Part shown: positions 15,861-24,477 of the stretch, piece by piece
Layout: every line of letters starts with the position of its first letter
How positions within the stretch are numbered: the stretch's first letter is position 1
Source: Nitrospira sp.
Lineage (GTDB): Bacteria > Nitrospirota > Nitrospiria > Nitrospirales > Nitrospiraceae
Direction of reading: 5' to 3'
NCBI GenBank assembly: GCA_005116775.1
Contig: SWDN01000011.1
Span: 77,021 to 124,711, forward strand
DNA length: 47,691 bases
The notes under the pieces: model-generated
The model's database searches: none
What the model was told of the DNA's origin: nothing
The model's input: the letters and a program-made list of their open reading frames with translations, nothing else
Made by a program: the position numbers and the translations under genes

Positions 15861-17654
15861 CTATGATTTGGTAGCTACAGCCCTGACTTGCCGATAGGTA
15901 GTCAGTCCATGGAGGACCTTGTGTATTCCATCTTGAAGCAGCGTTCTCATTCCACTCTCAATTGCTTGGGCCAACATGTCTACAGTTCGCGCCTTTGATT
16001 GGATGAGCTGCTTCATCTTTTCCGTGGGAAGCAGCAATTCATGGAGGGGCACTCGCCCCTTGAAGCCAGTTCGATTGCAGACCTCACAGCCTCGTCCACG
16101 GTACAAACTCCAATCAGCTGTGTATTCGAGACCGACAGTGGACCAGCCCTGCTCGCCATACCCCTGTACCAGTTCGTCATACTCCTGTCGATTCGGATGA
16201 TAGGCCTCTTTGCACTGGTTGCAAATCCGTTTGCACAGGCGCTGAGCAAGCACTCCCAGCATGGAATCGGCGAAGTTAAATGAGTCGCATCCGAGATCCA
16301 ACAAACGGACCACTGTTTCGACCGCACTATTCGTGTGAAGGGTGCTGAGCACCAAGTGGCCCGTGAGTGAGGCTTCAATGGCGATGTCGGCTGTTTCTTT
16401 GTCCCGCATCTCGCCGATCATGATGACATCGGGGTCGGCACGCAGAAACGCTCGGAGCGCGGTCGCAAAAGTCAGACCGATCTTTGGGTGAATCTGGACT
16501 TGACGGAGACCGTCCTGGGTTATCTCAATAGGATCTTCGGCCGTCCAAATTTTTCGCTCCTCAGTATTGATACGCTTGAGAATCGCGTGCAAGGTTGTGG
16601 TTTTTCCGGACCCAGTCGGCCCGACACACAAAATAATCCCGTGCGGTTTTTCTGCGATCGCTTGAATAGCCTCCAACGTGGCAGGGGAAAACTCCATCGC
16701 GTCGAGCGGCATCGGTTGCTTGGCCGTGAGAAGACGCAGCACAACATCTTCATCCTGCCCCGAAGTGGGCAGGGTCGCAACCCGCAACTCAACCTCTCGA
16801 TCCTTCGCTAACCGATACCGGATCTTGCCATCTTGGGGTTTACGTCGTTCAGCGATGTCGAGATTGGCCATGACCTTGATGCGCGATACAACAGCACCTC
16901 GATACGCGGCAGGGATCTTCGTGTACGTGAAGCATGTACCGTCGATTCGAAGACGCACAGCCATGTCTTTGCGATCCGCATAGGGCTCGACATGAATGTC
17001 CGATGCGCCAAGGCGGTCGGCTTCGGCAATTACCTGGTTGGTCAGCCGCACAATGGCTGAATCGTTCTCGTCGATCCCGCCTGACACAGGGTCGATGGCA
17101 GTCTCACGATGGATTTCATTGACCAACTCACCGAGAATGACACCGATAGACCCACTGGTTCCTTGGCCTCCGGCCAAATGGAGAAACTGCTCAATGTCCC
17201 GGCGTAGACCTACGGTATAGCGAACGGTCATCCCGGGGAATGTGCGCCGCACATCCCAGCCCTTGTCAGGGTCGTGTGGATCGCTGGTGAGTACGTCGAT
17301 GAGCGAGCCGCGCCGCGCGATCGGGAGCCAGAGATTCTTTTTGAGATAGTCAAGATTAAGCGTTTTGAGCAAATCGACATCGATGATCGTACGTTCATCA
17401 TACGGAAGGTAAGGGCATTGATAAAAATCGCTCAGGGCTGACCCCAAGGCGTGCTTCGGGATGCGATAGCGATCAAGGAGTACCGTCTCGAGATCGACGC
17501 TGCCATCTTTTGAATCCTCGACTGCCTCCGCTACATCGGAAACACTGATAATGCCCCGATAGACGAGGCTATCGAGCACGTTTTGCTCGATCGCACCACG
17601 GGAGGTTTTCGACACGAGCGTGACCTTCCTCTCTCCGGCTCTACCAACCACCAC
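15861..17654 (-). CDS. Type IV pilus assembly / type II secretion ATPase (PilB/GspE family)
   Basis: The encoded 597-residue cytoplasmic ATPase would power pilus or pseudopilus extension. The N-terminal third contains MshEN-type helices that may bind cyclic di-GMP. The catalytic half has Walker A GPTGSGKTTT near 344-353, the Asp box and Walker B (DPDVIMIGEMRDKETADIA), and the His box LVLSTLHTNSA. Zinc-binding cysteines follow in pairs: C-x3-C-x2-C near 463-471 and C-x2-C near 523-526. The start is a GTG at 17654, 40 bp after the stop of the pilX-like gene, in frame with no better ATG. The protein is full length. No PilC-like platform, PilT or secretin lies in this window, so the rest of the machine is encoded elsewhere. 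Confidence 0.92.
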   Translation of the reverse strand: MVVGRAGERKVTLVSKTSRGAIEQNVLDSLVYRGIISVSDVAEAVEDSKDGSVDLETVLLDRYRIPKHALGSALSDFYQCPYLPYDERTIIDVDLLKTLNLDYLKKNLWLPIARRGSLIDVLTSDPHDPDKGWDVRRTFPGMTVRYTVGLRRDIEQFLHLAGGQGTSGSIGVILGELVNEIHRETAIDPVSGGIDENDSAIVRLTNQVIAEADRLGASDIHVEPYADRKDMAVRLRIDGTCFTYTKIPAAYRGAVVSRIKVMANLDIAERRKPQDGKIRYRLAKDREVELRVATLPTSGQDEDVVLRLLTAKQPMPLDAMEFSPATLEAIQAIAEKPHGIILCVGPTGSGKTTTLHAILKRINTEERKIWTAEDPIEITQDGLRQVQIHPKIGLTFATALRAFLRADPDVIMIGEMRDKETADIAIEASLTGHLVLSTLHTNSAVETVVRLLDLGCDSFNFADSMLGVLAQRLCKRICNQCKEAYHPNRQEYDELVQGYGEQGWSTVGLEYTADWSLYRGRGCEVCNRTGFKGRVPLHELLLPTEKMKQLIQSKARTVDMLAQAIESGMRTLLQDGIHKVLHGLTTYRQVRAVATKS

Positions 17655-17696
17655 AGCTTCCTCGACCGCTATGTCAATGTCTTCTGCGCTCGCCCC

Positions 17697-19184
17697 CTAG
17701 TACTTCGCCAGCCAGGTTCCCGGCTCCCGATACACAACTGGAACCCCTCGAAACAGTCCCTGCGCCAAATCAGCGTTGTACCAGACCTCGATCACAGTAC
17801 CGGCTCCAATCGACGTCACGCTCTGTCCTGCCATCATCGCCCCATACAGGCGAGTAGATCGTTCCATCCTGATCGCACCAGCCGCATACAGCAGACCGTT
17901 GACGTGGATACCGGATAATTGCACTGGTACCCTTGCCCCTAGCGACTCTGTTCCCGGCATAGATGGACTGAGGGCTGGGACAGATTTCCCTGCTGCGCGA
18001 GGTCTGCACACCACATGACCCTGAACGACCAGAAGCCCTTCAAAATAGTCCGTATCCAGAACCAGCGTCCCCATATTATCGGCACGCGGCACTTGCCCAT
18101 CGATTGTGTCGATGAAGACCAATCCACGATGGTCTCCAATGACCTGAAATTCCAGTACGTCTGCAGGCGTGATTCCCTGATCTGACTCCGATGCCCCCTG
18201 CCGATGGAGCTGCCCCATACGATCGATTCGATAATAAGTCCCCCACCGTAGCGCGATCTTCTTGAGTGAATCGTAGTCCCACTGATCGAGCCTCACTCCA
18301 GGCGTCGGATATTGCTGCTGATGCACATGTTCAGGAAGCGGAGGGTTCGCTCCTTGCCCTGGTGGAGAAGCGATGACCGAGACGGTCCCTCCAATCCAAT
18401 ATTCTGTCCAACGATCCTGCGCATACAGCATCTGGTCATACGACTGACCGGTGACTGGGGCTGCCGTACTCTTAAGAACCAAGTCTTCGATTCGCTGCAC
18501 CGTAAGATCTCCCGCGATCCGTTGATCGCCCCAATGAACCATGACGGGAGATTCGCCGCCTGGCTGCATGGCGCCAAGAGCCTGCCCAACTTGCACCGCC
18601 GAGCGAACTGCGGGAATCGACAGAGCCCCAAGTTGAAGCTGAACTGTTCGTGTGACCGGACGGTGATCGACCGTCGTGGCCGTGACCTCAACCGTGCTCA
18701 GCAAGCCTGGCTGCAGAGGACCATACACTTTCAGCTTAAGAATCCGGCCAAGTCCTCCCAGAGCACGAGAGAAGCCGCTGGGGGAATCGTTGAGCGTCTG
18801 ATTGTCCGCCTGGTTCGCCGCATCAAGGAGGATGTCGGGACGGTCAGCAGTCCCGATAAACTGCGAATGCCCGGCTGCGTCGAAAAACGAAGGCCCGCTC
18901 GTGAAATCTCCCTGGCGCTTCACGAGCAATCCAGCAAGGGATGCCGGGGTGACACTCGGATCGTGAAACCAACTCATTACGATATCCGCCGCACCGTCAG
19001 CCAACTGCTGCGCGATGTTGTCCTCTTTCATGGCGCTGACGCCCGGTCCATCCTGACCGGCCAGATAGAGAGACGTCATGCCGGCGACCCCAAGCAGAAA
19101 GATCAGCATGAGCGACGTGAGAAGCACGTGACCCTTGTCGCACGGATTCATGGATTCTGCTGTGCGCCGTTCCTCCATCTTCAT
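17697..19184 (-). CDS. PilX-like pseudopilin with large C-terminal domain
   Basis: The N-terminus resembles PilX/GspK: leader ending DKG, then HVLLTSLMLIFLLGVAGMTSLYLAG, with no Glu at +5. The rest (about 450 residues) is unusually long for PilX and is predicted mostly beta. The C-terminal section contains short hydrophobic repeats (LSGIHVNGLLYAAGAIRM, LYGAMMAGQSVTSIGAGTVIEVWY) that look like rungs of a right-handed beta-helix, as in polymer-forming or bactofilin-like folds. It is the last pseudopilin gene before the ATPase and is preceded by the pilW-like gene. By analogy with GspK and PilX it would sit at the tip. Its exact family is uncertain. Confidence 0.75.
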   Translation of the reverse strand: MKMEERRTAESMNPCDKGHVLLTSLMLIFLLGVAGMTSLYLAGQDGPGVSAMKEDNIAQQLADGAADIVMSWFHDPSVTPASLAGLLVKRQGDFTSGPSFFDAAGHSQFIGTADRPDILLDAANQADNQTLNDSPSGFSRALGGLGRILKLKVYGPLQPGLLSTVEVTATTVDHRPVTRTVQLQLGALSIPAVRSAVQVGQALGAMQPGGESPVMVHWGDQRIAGDLTVQRIEDLVLKSTAAPVTGQSYDQMLYAQDRWTEYWIGGTVSVIASPPGQGANPPLPEHVHQQQYPTPGVRLDQWDYDSLKKIALRWGTYYRIDRMGQLHRQGASESDQGITPADVLEFQVIGDHRGLVFIDTIDGQVPRADNMGTLVLDTDYFEGLLVVQGHVVCRPRAAGKSVPALSPSMPGTESLGARVPVQLSGIHVNGLLYAAGAIRMERSTRLYGAMMAGQSVTSIGAGTVIEVWYNADLAQGLFRGVPVVYREPGTWLAKY

Positions 19185-19219
19185 ATCCTCACTTCCATGC
19201 TTAATTGGTGGCGCCGCCG

Positions 19220-19951
19220 TTATGTCCGGAGGCTAATTTCTCGAACCGCACGAATCCCTTGGCCGAGTATCATCACTTCAACGACGACCCGTTTGACGAG
19301 CGCGGGCTGAGTCACGGCCTGCCCCATTTCATCCCAGTAGGAGAACCGAACCTCCCTGATATCTCTGACCAAGACACTCGCGCCGCCATCGACCTGTCGC
19401 AGCAACCTCAGAACACCCTGGTCATCGCGACGGCTGTAGTAACGGACATGATTCAGGAGGGAGACAGAGGCTCCGGATGGGATCGCCCCGGTCAGCGGCT
19501 GCGTCACCGTAAACAGATGCCGTTGTCCATCACGAGCCAGGGCCAGCGTCTCGCAACGCTCGGCCCAACAGGCCACAATGGTCTTCCGATCCTCCCATCC
19601 TTGCCCATCTTCAACAGACAGAGCAGTTTGACCAACCACTGCCGCTGTCGTGACCGTCGTCGAGAGGCCTTGCAGATTCGCCGAAAACCCCACCGAGTCT
19701 GAAGCCGCCATAGTGAGAGAGCCTAACCACGCCAGCCGCAACTCCTGCTCAAGAACTTCTAATCCAATTCGAAGATCTTGCTGTTGCGCGACTTCACGTT
19801 GTTGCCTTATAAACTGTTGTTGGAAGTAGGACAGGGCCTGAAGCGTGGCGCCCAAGACAACCAGCCCAGCCGCCATGGCAAACATCAGTTCGATCAGGCT
19901 GGTCCCTGCCTCCGTCCCTATTCTATGGTACGTGCCTCTTGTATCCCGCAC
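19220..19951 (-). CDS. PilW/GspJ-like pseudopilin
   Basis: The leader ends in Gly (GTEAG) and the helix begins TSLIELMFAMAAGLVVLGATLQALSYF. Glu is at +5, but Thr replaces the usual Phe or Met at +1. The QQQDLRIGLEVLEQELRLAWLG segment matches the PilW/GspJ pattern. The C-terminal part has two Cys (CWAERC). A GTG at 19951 with GGGAGG upstream was preferred to the TTG at 19999, which would overlap the previous gene. The protein is about 243 residues. It is the third gene of the second minor-pilin cassette. Confidence 0.82.
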   Translation of the reverse strand: MRDTRGTYHRIGTEAGTSLIELMFAMAAGLVVLGATLQALSYFQQQFIRQQREVAQQQDLRIGLEVLEQELRLAWLGSLTMAASDSVGFSANLQGLSTTVTTAAVVGQTALSVEDGQGWEDRKTIVACWAERCETLALARDGQRHLFTVTQPLTGAIPSGASVSLLNHVRYYSRRDDQGVLRLLRQVDGGASVLVRDIREVRFSYWDEMGQAVTQPALVKRVVVEVMILGQGIRAVREISLRT

Positions 19952-19985
19952 CGTCCGTATCCTCCCTATTCCCAGTGGCGGCGCC

Positions 19986-20477
19986 TTACCGGTTCCCAAC
20001 GAACACAGGATTGGCTCTTAGGGTGCCGATGCGTACTTCACGCTGACCCTCATCGGCAGCATAGACTGAACGAGCTTCAAGCAAGACATGCCCTGAGGCC
20101 GACAGCGAGTCGGGACGGCTCGGCGTCACCGTCCAGACCAGTTGGACGCCATCCTGATCCCAACTACCGGAGTACACCCCATCACCAGCCAGCACATCGC
20201 CACCTATTCCATCGTCACGCATGACAAGGTCCGGGATGCCATCGTGATTCAAGTCGTCTAGCAAGAGCCGATCCCATCTCACAGATCGTTTCGCTTCGAT
20301 CCGCGACTCCGCCATCGCCAGGGCACGCGTCGCCAACGTGCCGATTCGAAGACTTCGTTCGGCCGCCTGGAACGCCCCCATCGCACCAACCAGTCCAATC
20401 ATTGTCAGCGTCATCGCCACCAGCACTTCGGCAAAGCTGGCCCCTCCCTCTGTAATACATAATCGATCCCGCGTCAT
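19986..20477 (-). CDS. PilV/GspI-like pseudopilin with calcium-type loop
   Basis: This 163-residue prepilin-like protein has leader end EGG and a helix starting ASFAEVLVAMTLTMIGLVGAMGAF, with Glu at +5 and Ala at +1. RALAMAESRIEAKRSVRWD then follows in the PilV/GspI style. Near residues 78-86 is DLNHDGIPD, a perfect DxNxDGxxD loop of the dockerin or thrombospondin type-3 class. More acidic residues follow (MRDDGIGGDVLAGDGVY), so calcium binding is plausible. Its ATG overlaps the stop of the upstream gspH-like gene as ATGA. Confidence 0.82.
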   Translation of the reverse strand: MTRDRLCITEGGASFAEVLVAMTLTMIGLVGAMGAFQAAERSLRIGTLATRALAMAESRIEAKRSVRWDRLLLDDLNHDGIPDLVMRDDGIGGDVLAGDGVYSGSWDQDGVQLVWTVTPSRPDSLSASGHVLLEARSVYAADEGQREVRIGTLRANPVFVGNR

Positions 20478-20923
20478 GAGACGGACACTCTTCCAGTGAT
20501 GCTCACAGTGAACGTGGTTTCCCGGCCTTGACTATCGCGGACGCGAATGGTTGTCGGGGTCACAGAGCGACCGCTGGGATGAAACAACAGCTCAGGGCCG
20601 GCGCTTGGCTCCTCTACAATTACTCCCTTGTCCGCGTACTGATAGATGTGCAGAATGCCCTCGGCATCCGCACGTCGAAGCGTGATCGTACGGCCCTCTC
20701 GGTCGAATAGGACCCGAAGACGCTCTCGCCTGGCCATCGCCAGTTGTCTGGCGAACCGGAGCTCCGAAGCAATCTCTACGGTAACGCTGCCTGCCTGCAC
20801 CCTTGCAGCCAATGTCTGATAACTCGGCACGGCCAGTGCCGCTATGATACCGACGATCGCCAATACGACGAGAAGCTCCGTCAAGCTCCAGCCTTGTTCC
20901 TGTGGTTGTGATCCTCTCGGCAT
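20474..20923 (-). CDS. GspH/FimT-like pseudopilin
   Basis: The ATG at 20923 gives a 12-residue leader ending QEQG and a helix WSLTELLVVLAIVGIIAALAVPSY, with Glu at +5 and Trp at +1 where Phe or Met is usual. GspH/FimT signatures follow: ASELRFARQLAMARRERLRVLF. The protein is 149 residues. The longer in-frame extension up to 21082 was rejected because it would place some 65 residues before the cleavage site. This is the first gene of the second minor-pilin cassette, about 270 bp downstream of the prepilin peptidase gene on the same strand. Confidence 0.84.
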   Translation of the reverse strand: MPRGSQPQEQGWSLTELLVVLAIVGIIAALAVPSYQTLAARVQAGSVTVEIASELRFARQLAMARRERLRVLFDREGRTITLRRADAEGILHIYQYADKGVIVEEPSAGPELLFHPSGRSVTPTTIRVRDSQGRETTFTVSITGRVSVS

Positions 20924-21191
20924 ACCCCACCCTCGAAGAAGAATTCTACTTACGAGGATGAACGTGGTCTCCAAGACCCGTGCCCACGCTGGTCCACGGC
21001 TAGATGACTGAATGATTGGGTGAGAGGCGGGAGCAGAATACTTCGCAAGTTCATACGGTTTCGCGTTGTCATGAGGAAACATGGAAGCGAAACCAGCCGT
21101 GGACTGAGCAAGAAAGGGGAAAGGAACCAGAGAAACATTCCATTATATAGATACAGGGATTTGCCCGAAGAGATACAGAAAGCAGCGTGAG
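20924..21191. other. Intergenic region upstream of the second pseudopilin cassette
   Basis: These 268 bp lie between the prepilin peptidase and gspH-like genes, both on the - strand. They contain a perfect -10 hexamer TATAAT on the - strand (21147-21142), but no good -35 at the usual distance. A regulated or activator-dependent promoter could lie here. No coding sequence or terminator is evident. Confidence 0.35.
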
Positions 21192-21974
21192 TTAGTAACC
21201 GGGGTCGAGAAACCCTTGATACCAATCGAGGAGTGGTTGAGCGAAAAAGAGGGAGAGGAGCGCTCCCAACACCAGAAAGGGGCCAAAGGGAATATAGTCA
21301 TCACGCTTAGTGATGCGCAGCGCAATCAGGCTGATCCCGATGATAGAACCAGTGAGCGAGCCGATCATGATGGTGAGGAGCGCCGGCTTCCAACCGAGAA
21401 ACGCACCGATCATCGCGAGCAATTTGATATCGCCACCTCCCATTCCTTCCTTACCGAACAGATAGGGACTCAGCCATGCCAGGAGCCAAAGGAGTCCGCC
21501 TCCCACGGTAAGACCGACCACAGAATTAATCACGCCCACCGGCAACACGGTCACTGCGCCCAGAAGCCCGATGACTATTCCTGGCAGGGTGATGACATTG
21601 GGGATTATCTTATGGCTCAGATCCGTTCCCGTCACCACAACCAATGCCGAGAACAATAGCGCATAGAGGGCTGCCGTCCACGTCGGACCGAAATACCACA
21701 AGATTGTCAGATAGCCGATGGCGTTAATCGCTTCGACGAGGGGATACCTGATGGAAATCCGAGTGTGGCAAGCCCGACAACGTCCACCAAGCCACAGATA
21801 GCTCAGCAAAGGAATGTTATCGTAGAACTCGATTGCGTGAGAGCACGAGGGGCAATGGGAGCCTGGCCAGGCAATCGATTCGCCTCGGGGCAGTCTAAAG
21901 ATGCAGACGTTGAGAAAGCTGCCTATCAGGGCGCCAAGAGTACCCACCACAAGATAAAGAGACCATTCAGACAT
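21192..21974 (-). CDS. pilD: Prepilin peptidase (type IV leader peptidase/N-methyltransferase)
   Basis: PilD is an inner-membrane aspartic peptidase that cleaves prepilin leaders after Gly and N-methylates the new first residue. It has about eight membrane segments. The zinc tetracysteine C41-x2-C44 ... C66-x2-C69 is present. The catalytic aspartates are D118 (in TGTDLSHKIIP) and D182 (in GMGGGDIKLL, the GxGD-type motif). The start at MSEWSLYLV was chosen over the longer frame from 22037 because the membrane domain begins directly after it. It lies just upstream of the second pseudopilin cassette and would process the prepilins encoded in the window. Confidence 0.95.
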   Translation of the reverse strand: MSEWSLYLVVGTLGALIGSFLNVCIFRLPRGESIAWPGSHCPSCSHAIEFYDNIPLLSYLWLGGRCRACHTRISIRYPLVEAINAIGYLTILWYFGPTWTAALYALLFSALVVVTGTDLSHKIIPNVITLPGIVIGLLGAVTVLPVGVINSVVGLTVGGGLLWLLAWLSPYLFGKEGMGGGDIKLLAMIGAFLGWKPALLTIMIGSLTGSIIGISLIALRITKRDDYIPFGPFLVLGALLSLFFAQPLLDWYQGFLDPGY

Positions 21975-22096
21975 AATCAACTCGGAAGCGAGCGCCGACT
22001 CGGAATACCAGATTCGTTTTGTATGCCAAATAAACACATCTAGGTAGTATCGCTAGACCTAGATTCCTCTAGTTTACTTCTGGCAAGAGAGTTCTC

Positions 22097-22102
22097 TATA
22101 AT
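22097..22102 (+). promoter_or_regulatory. Predicted -10 box for the LuxR-type gene
   Basis: A perfect TATAAT is preceded by TTTACT (22073-22078, 4 of 6 consensus bases) with an 18-bp spacer. Transcription would start about 90 nt before the ATG at 22199. Confidence 0.4.
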
Positions 22103-22198
22103 CGGGCGGTTTGAGGATTTCCTTGCTTTGTGCGTGCCTCTTCCATAAGGGTGAATTATTATACCGTACTGCTGTATGCGTCAAAGGAGAACACGATA

Positions 22199-22480
22199 AT
22201 GACACGGACCGCGAAGTCGAAGACGAAAGCCAAACCTTCCCTGGCCAACCTGGCCCCGCCACCCCGCAAAAAGCGACCTGAGTCGCTCACCAGCCGGGAG
22301 AAAGAGATTCTTGAACTGATTTGGGCCGGGTTCAAAAACAAGGAAATCGGTCAACGACTCAAAATTAGCGTCAAGACCGTTGAAGCGCATCGAGCCAACA
22401 TGATGAAAAAGATGCGTGTGTCCAACACCGCTCAGCTACTCAAAACCGCAATCCAAGACGGGACAATCAAGATTCGGTAG
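22199..22480 (+). CDS. Orphan LuxR/GerE-type HTH DNA-binding protein
   Basis: This 93-residue protein consists of a basic, Lys/Pro-rich N-terminal arm (about 1-28) and one LuxR_C/GerE helix-turn-helix. Key residues are LTSREKEILELIWAGFKNKEI, then LKISVKTVEAHRANMMKKM and NTAQLLKTAI. No receiver, PAS or autoinducer domain is present, so it is a GerE-like stand-alone regulator. The start at 22199 is supported by AAAGGAG 9 bp upstream. It converges on rlmB, overlapping by 14 bp, and is divergent from the prepilin peptidase gene. Control of the neighbouring pilus genes is possible but unproven. Confidence 0.88.
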   Translation: MTRTAKSKTKAKPSLANLAPPPRKKRPESLTSREKEILELIWAGFKNKEIGQRLKISVKTVEAHRANMMKKMRVSNTAQLLKTAIQDGTIKIR

Positions 22481-23258
22481 GCGTTGATCGGGGCGCGATA
22501 GGTTTGTGGCGCTGACGCACTGCTTCGAACAGCGTGACGGCTGCCGCAGCCGAGACATTCAACGATTGAATGTGACCTCGCATCGGGATCCTGATGCGGT
22601 CGTCACATTCTTTCAGCACCCCAGGACGAAGGCCTTCTCCTTCTCCTCCGAGCACCAGCGCAATCGGTCCGGTCATGTCGATGTCAGTATGGAGCTTCTC
22701 CGCCTGTGGATCGACACCATAGATCCACAGGCCTGCTTCTTTGAGATTCTGAATCAGGCGAATCAAGTTCCCCACGCGCCCGACGGAGATGTGATCGAGC
22801 GCTCCGGCTGATACTTTCGCTACCACCGATGTCAGACCGACTGCGCGGCGTTCCGGGATAAACACCCCATGAACACCCGCCGCTTCGGCCGTCCGCAAAA
22901 CCGCTCCTAAGTTATGTGGATCTTCGACCCCATCGAGGAGCACGAGAAACGGCTTCTCACTTCTAGCCTTGGCCCGGTCGAGAATCTGTTCCATCGAGTC
23001 GTAGGATTTCGCGGCGATGAGTGCGATCACGCCCTGGTGGGTTCCGCCAGGCGCCAAGCGATCGAAGGCAGAAGGAGGTTCGATATGAACTGGAACTCCC
23101 TGCGCCTTCGCCAGTTGGACAAGGTCGTGGAATTGCCGATCGGTTCGCAGCACGAGCAGGCGTTGGAGCGGACGAGTACCAGCGCGCAAGGCTTCGCGCA
23201 CAGCATGCAGACCATAAATCAGTTCAGGAGGACTATCGCTTCCACCGGCTGGTGCCAT
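22467..23258 (-). CDS. rlmB: 23S rRNA 2'-O-methyltransferase RlmB (TrmH/SPOUT family)
   Basis: RlmB methylates the ribose of G2251 (E. coli numbering) in 23S rRNA, using S-adenosylmethionine. The substrate-binding domain begins [15 protein letters not shown]. The SPOUT knot motifs follow: motif 1 [19 protein letters not shown], motif 2 [13 protein letters not shown] and motif 3 [18 protein letters not shown]. The ATG at 23258 gives about 263 residues, close to the family norm, and overlaps the cysS end by 26 bp. A longer in-frame extension rich in Arg and Ser is probably not translated. Confidence 0.93.
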   Translation of the reverse strand: MAPAGGSDSPPELIYGLHAVREALRAGTRPLQRLLVLRTDRQFHDLVQLAKAQGVPVHIEPPSAFDRLAPGGTHQGVIALIAAKSYDSMEQILDRAKARSEKPFLVLLDGVEDPHNLGAVLRTAEAAGVHGVFIPERRAVGLTSVVAKVSAGALDHISVGRVGNLIRLIQNLKEAGLWIYGVDPQAEKLHTDIDMTGPIALVLGGEGEGLRPGVLKECDDRIRIPMRGHIQSLNVSAAAAVTLFEAVRQRHKPIAPRSTPTES

Positions 23259-24471
23259 CGGGCTTGTCCTCGATGACGATGCCGTGGGACGCGAGAGATT
23301 TCCTGATCTCATCGGCCCTTGCAAAGTCCTTCTTCTTTTTTGCATCAAGTCGCTCCGCGATCTGCTGCTCAATCTGGTCTTCCGAGAGTTCAATCTTGGG
23401 TGATACCGGACCAACCGTGACGGTCGGGGCAAAGGTCGTCAGCTTGAGGGACGCGGCACCTGGCGTCACAACTATGCCTCCTACGAACTGCCACTTATCT
23501 AACTGAAGCAATCCCAGGTTATTGCCGAGCGATCGAAATTCTTCTCTAGCAATCTTTCGCGCCTCCGTCGAGAGGCCTAGGCCCAGTAATTTATTGACGT
23601 CGCTTTTCATTCGCTGAAGCTCAGCAATGGCCACTGATGTGTTGATCGTGAAGAAGTTCCCCAATGACTTGGACATCTTCTCCTGATTGATCTGCACGAA
23701 ACCGTTGTGGACCCAATAGCGCGCAAATTCTTTTCCCGTCGCTCCACATGACTGTGCAATTTCATTTTCATGATGCGGAAAGATCAGGTCCATCCCTCCG
23801 CCATGAATGTCGAATGTTTCGCCGAGGTGTTTCATGGACATCGCCGAGCATTCAATGTGCCAACCGGGACGCCCGGCTCCCCACGGGCTCTCCCATGACG
23901 GCTCGCCAGGTTTGCTGCTCTTCCAAAGCGCGAAATCCATCGGATGGCGTTTTCGTTCATTCACCTCCACACGCGCGCCGGCTTGCAAATCTTCAAGCTT
24001 ACGTTTCGAGAGGCGCCCATAGGGCTGATATTTTTCAACTTGGAAATAGACATCCCCGGCTACTTCATAGGCGAGGCCTTTCTGAATTAGCCTAGCGGCC
24101 AGCTCAATGATCTCGGCCATATGTTCCGTCGCTTTCGGCTCGTTCGTTGCTCGCCTGATCCCAAGTTTCCCCATGTCCTGAGAGTAGGCCTTGATGAACT
24201 CAGCTGTGATGGCATCGCAGGATACGCCTCGTTCATTCGCCCGCTTGATAATCTTGTCATCCACGTCGGTGAAGTTCTTGACGAATTCAACCTGGTAGCC
24301 GCTGAATTCGAGATACCGCCGGATCACGTCGAATACGAGCGCGCTGCGCGCATGACCGATATGACAGTAGTCGTAGACGGTCACGCCGCAGACATACATC
24401 CGTACGGTCTTCGGCTGGAGCGACTGGAACGGCTCCTTTTTGCCTGTGAGCGTGTTGTAGATGGAGAGCAT
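23233..24471 (-). CDS. cysS: Cysteinyl-tRNA synthetase with apparent 70-residue internal deletion
   Basis: CysRS charges tRNA-Cys. The catalytic fold is clear: HIGH at 37-40, zinc ligands C28, C208, H233 and E237, and KMSKS at 265-269. After GNFFTI (271-276) the sequence jumps to [19 protein letters not shown], which aligns with the segment following DDDFNT in E. coli CysRS. Some 70 residues normally between them are missing, including the highly conserved RYFL...HYR helix. The reading frame is kept. The product is 412 residues against about 460-490 for the family. A Val/Thr/Pro-rich insertion is present near 325-360. The lost segment packs against the active site, so the product is probably inactive unless this is an assembly error. 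Confidence 0.9.
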   Translation of the reverse strand: MLSIYNTLTGKKEPFQSLQPKTVRMYVCGVTVYDYCHIGHARSALVFDVIRRYLEFSGYQVEFVKNFTDVDDKIIKRANERGVSCDAITAEFIKAYSQDMGKLGIRRATNEPKATEHMAEIIELAARLIQKGLAYEVAGDVYFQVEKYQPYGRLSKRKLEDLQAGARVEVNERKRHPMDFALWKSSKPGEPSWESPWGAGRPGWHIECSAMSMKHLGETFDIHGGGMDLIFPHHENEIAQSCGATGKEFARYWVHNGFVQINQEKMSKSLGNFFTINTSVAIAELQRMKSDVNKLLGLGLSTEARKIAREEFRSLGNNLGLLQLDKWQFVGGIVVTPGAASLKLTTFAPTVTVGPVSPKIELSEDQIEQQIAERLDAKKKKDFARADEIRKSLASHGIVIEDKPDGTSRWKR

Positions 24472-24477
24472 GGCTGG

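Noticed and set aside
23640-23650. Alternative family of short cysteine ligases (MshC-like) instead of a deleted CysRS
   Set aside because: The C-terminal CysRS helices are present and align well after the gap. MshC lacks that C-terminal part altogether.
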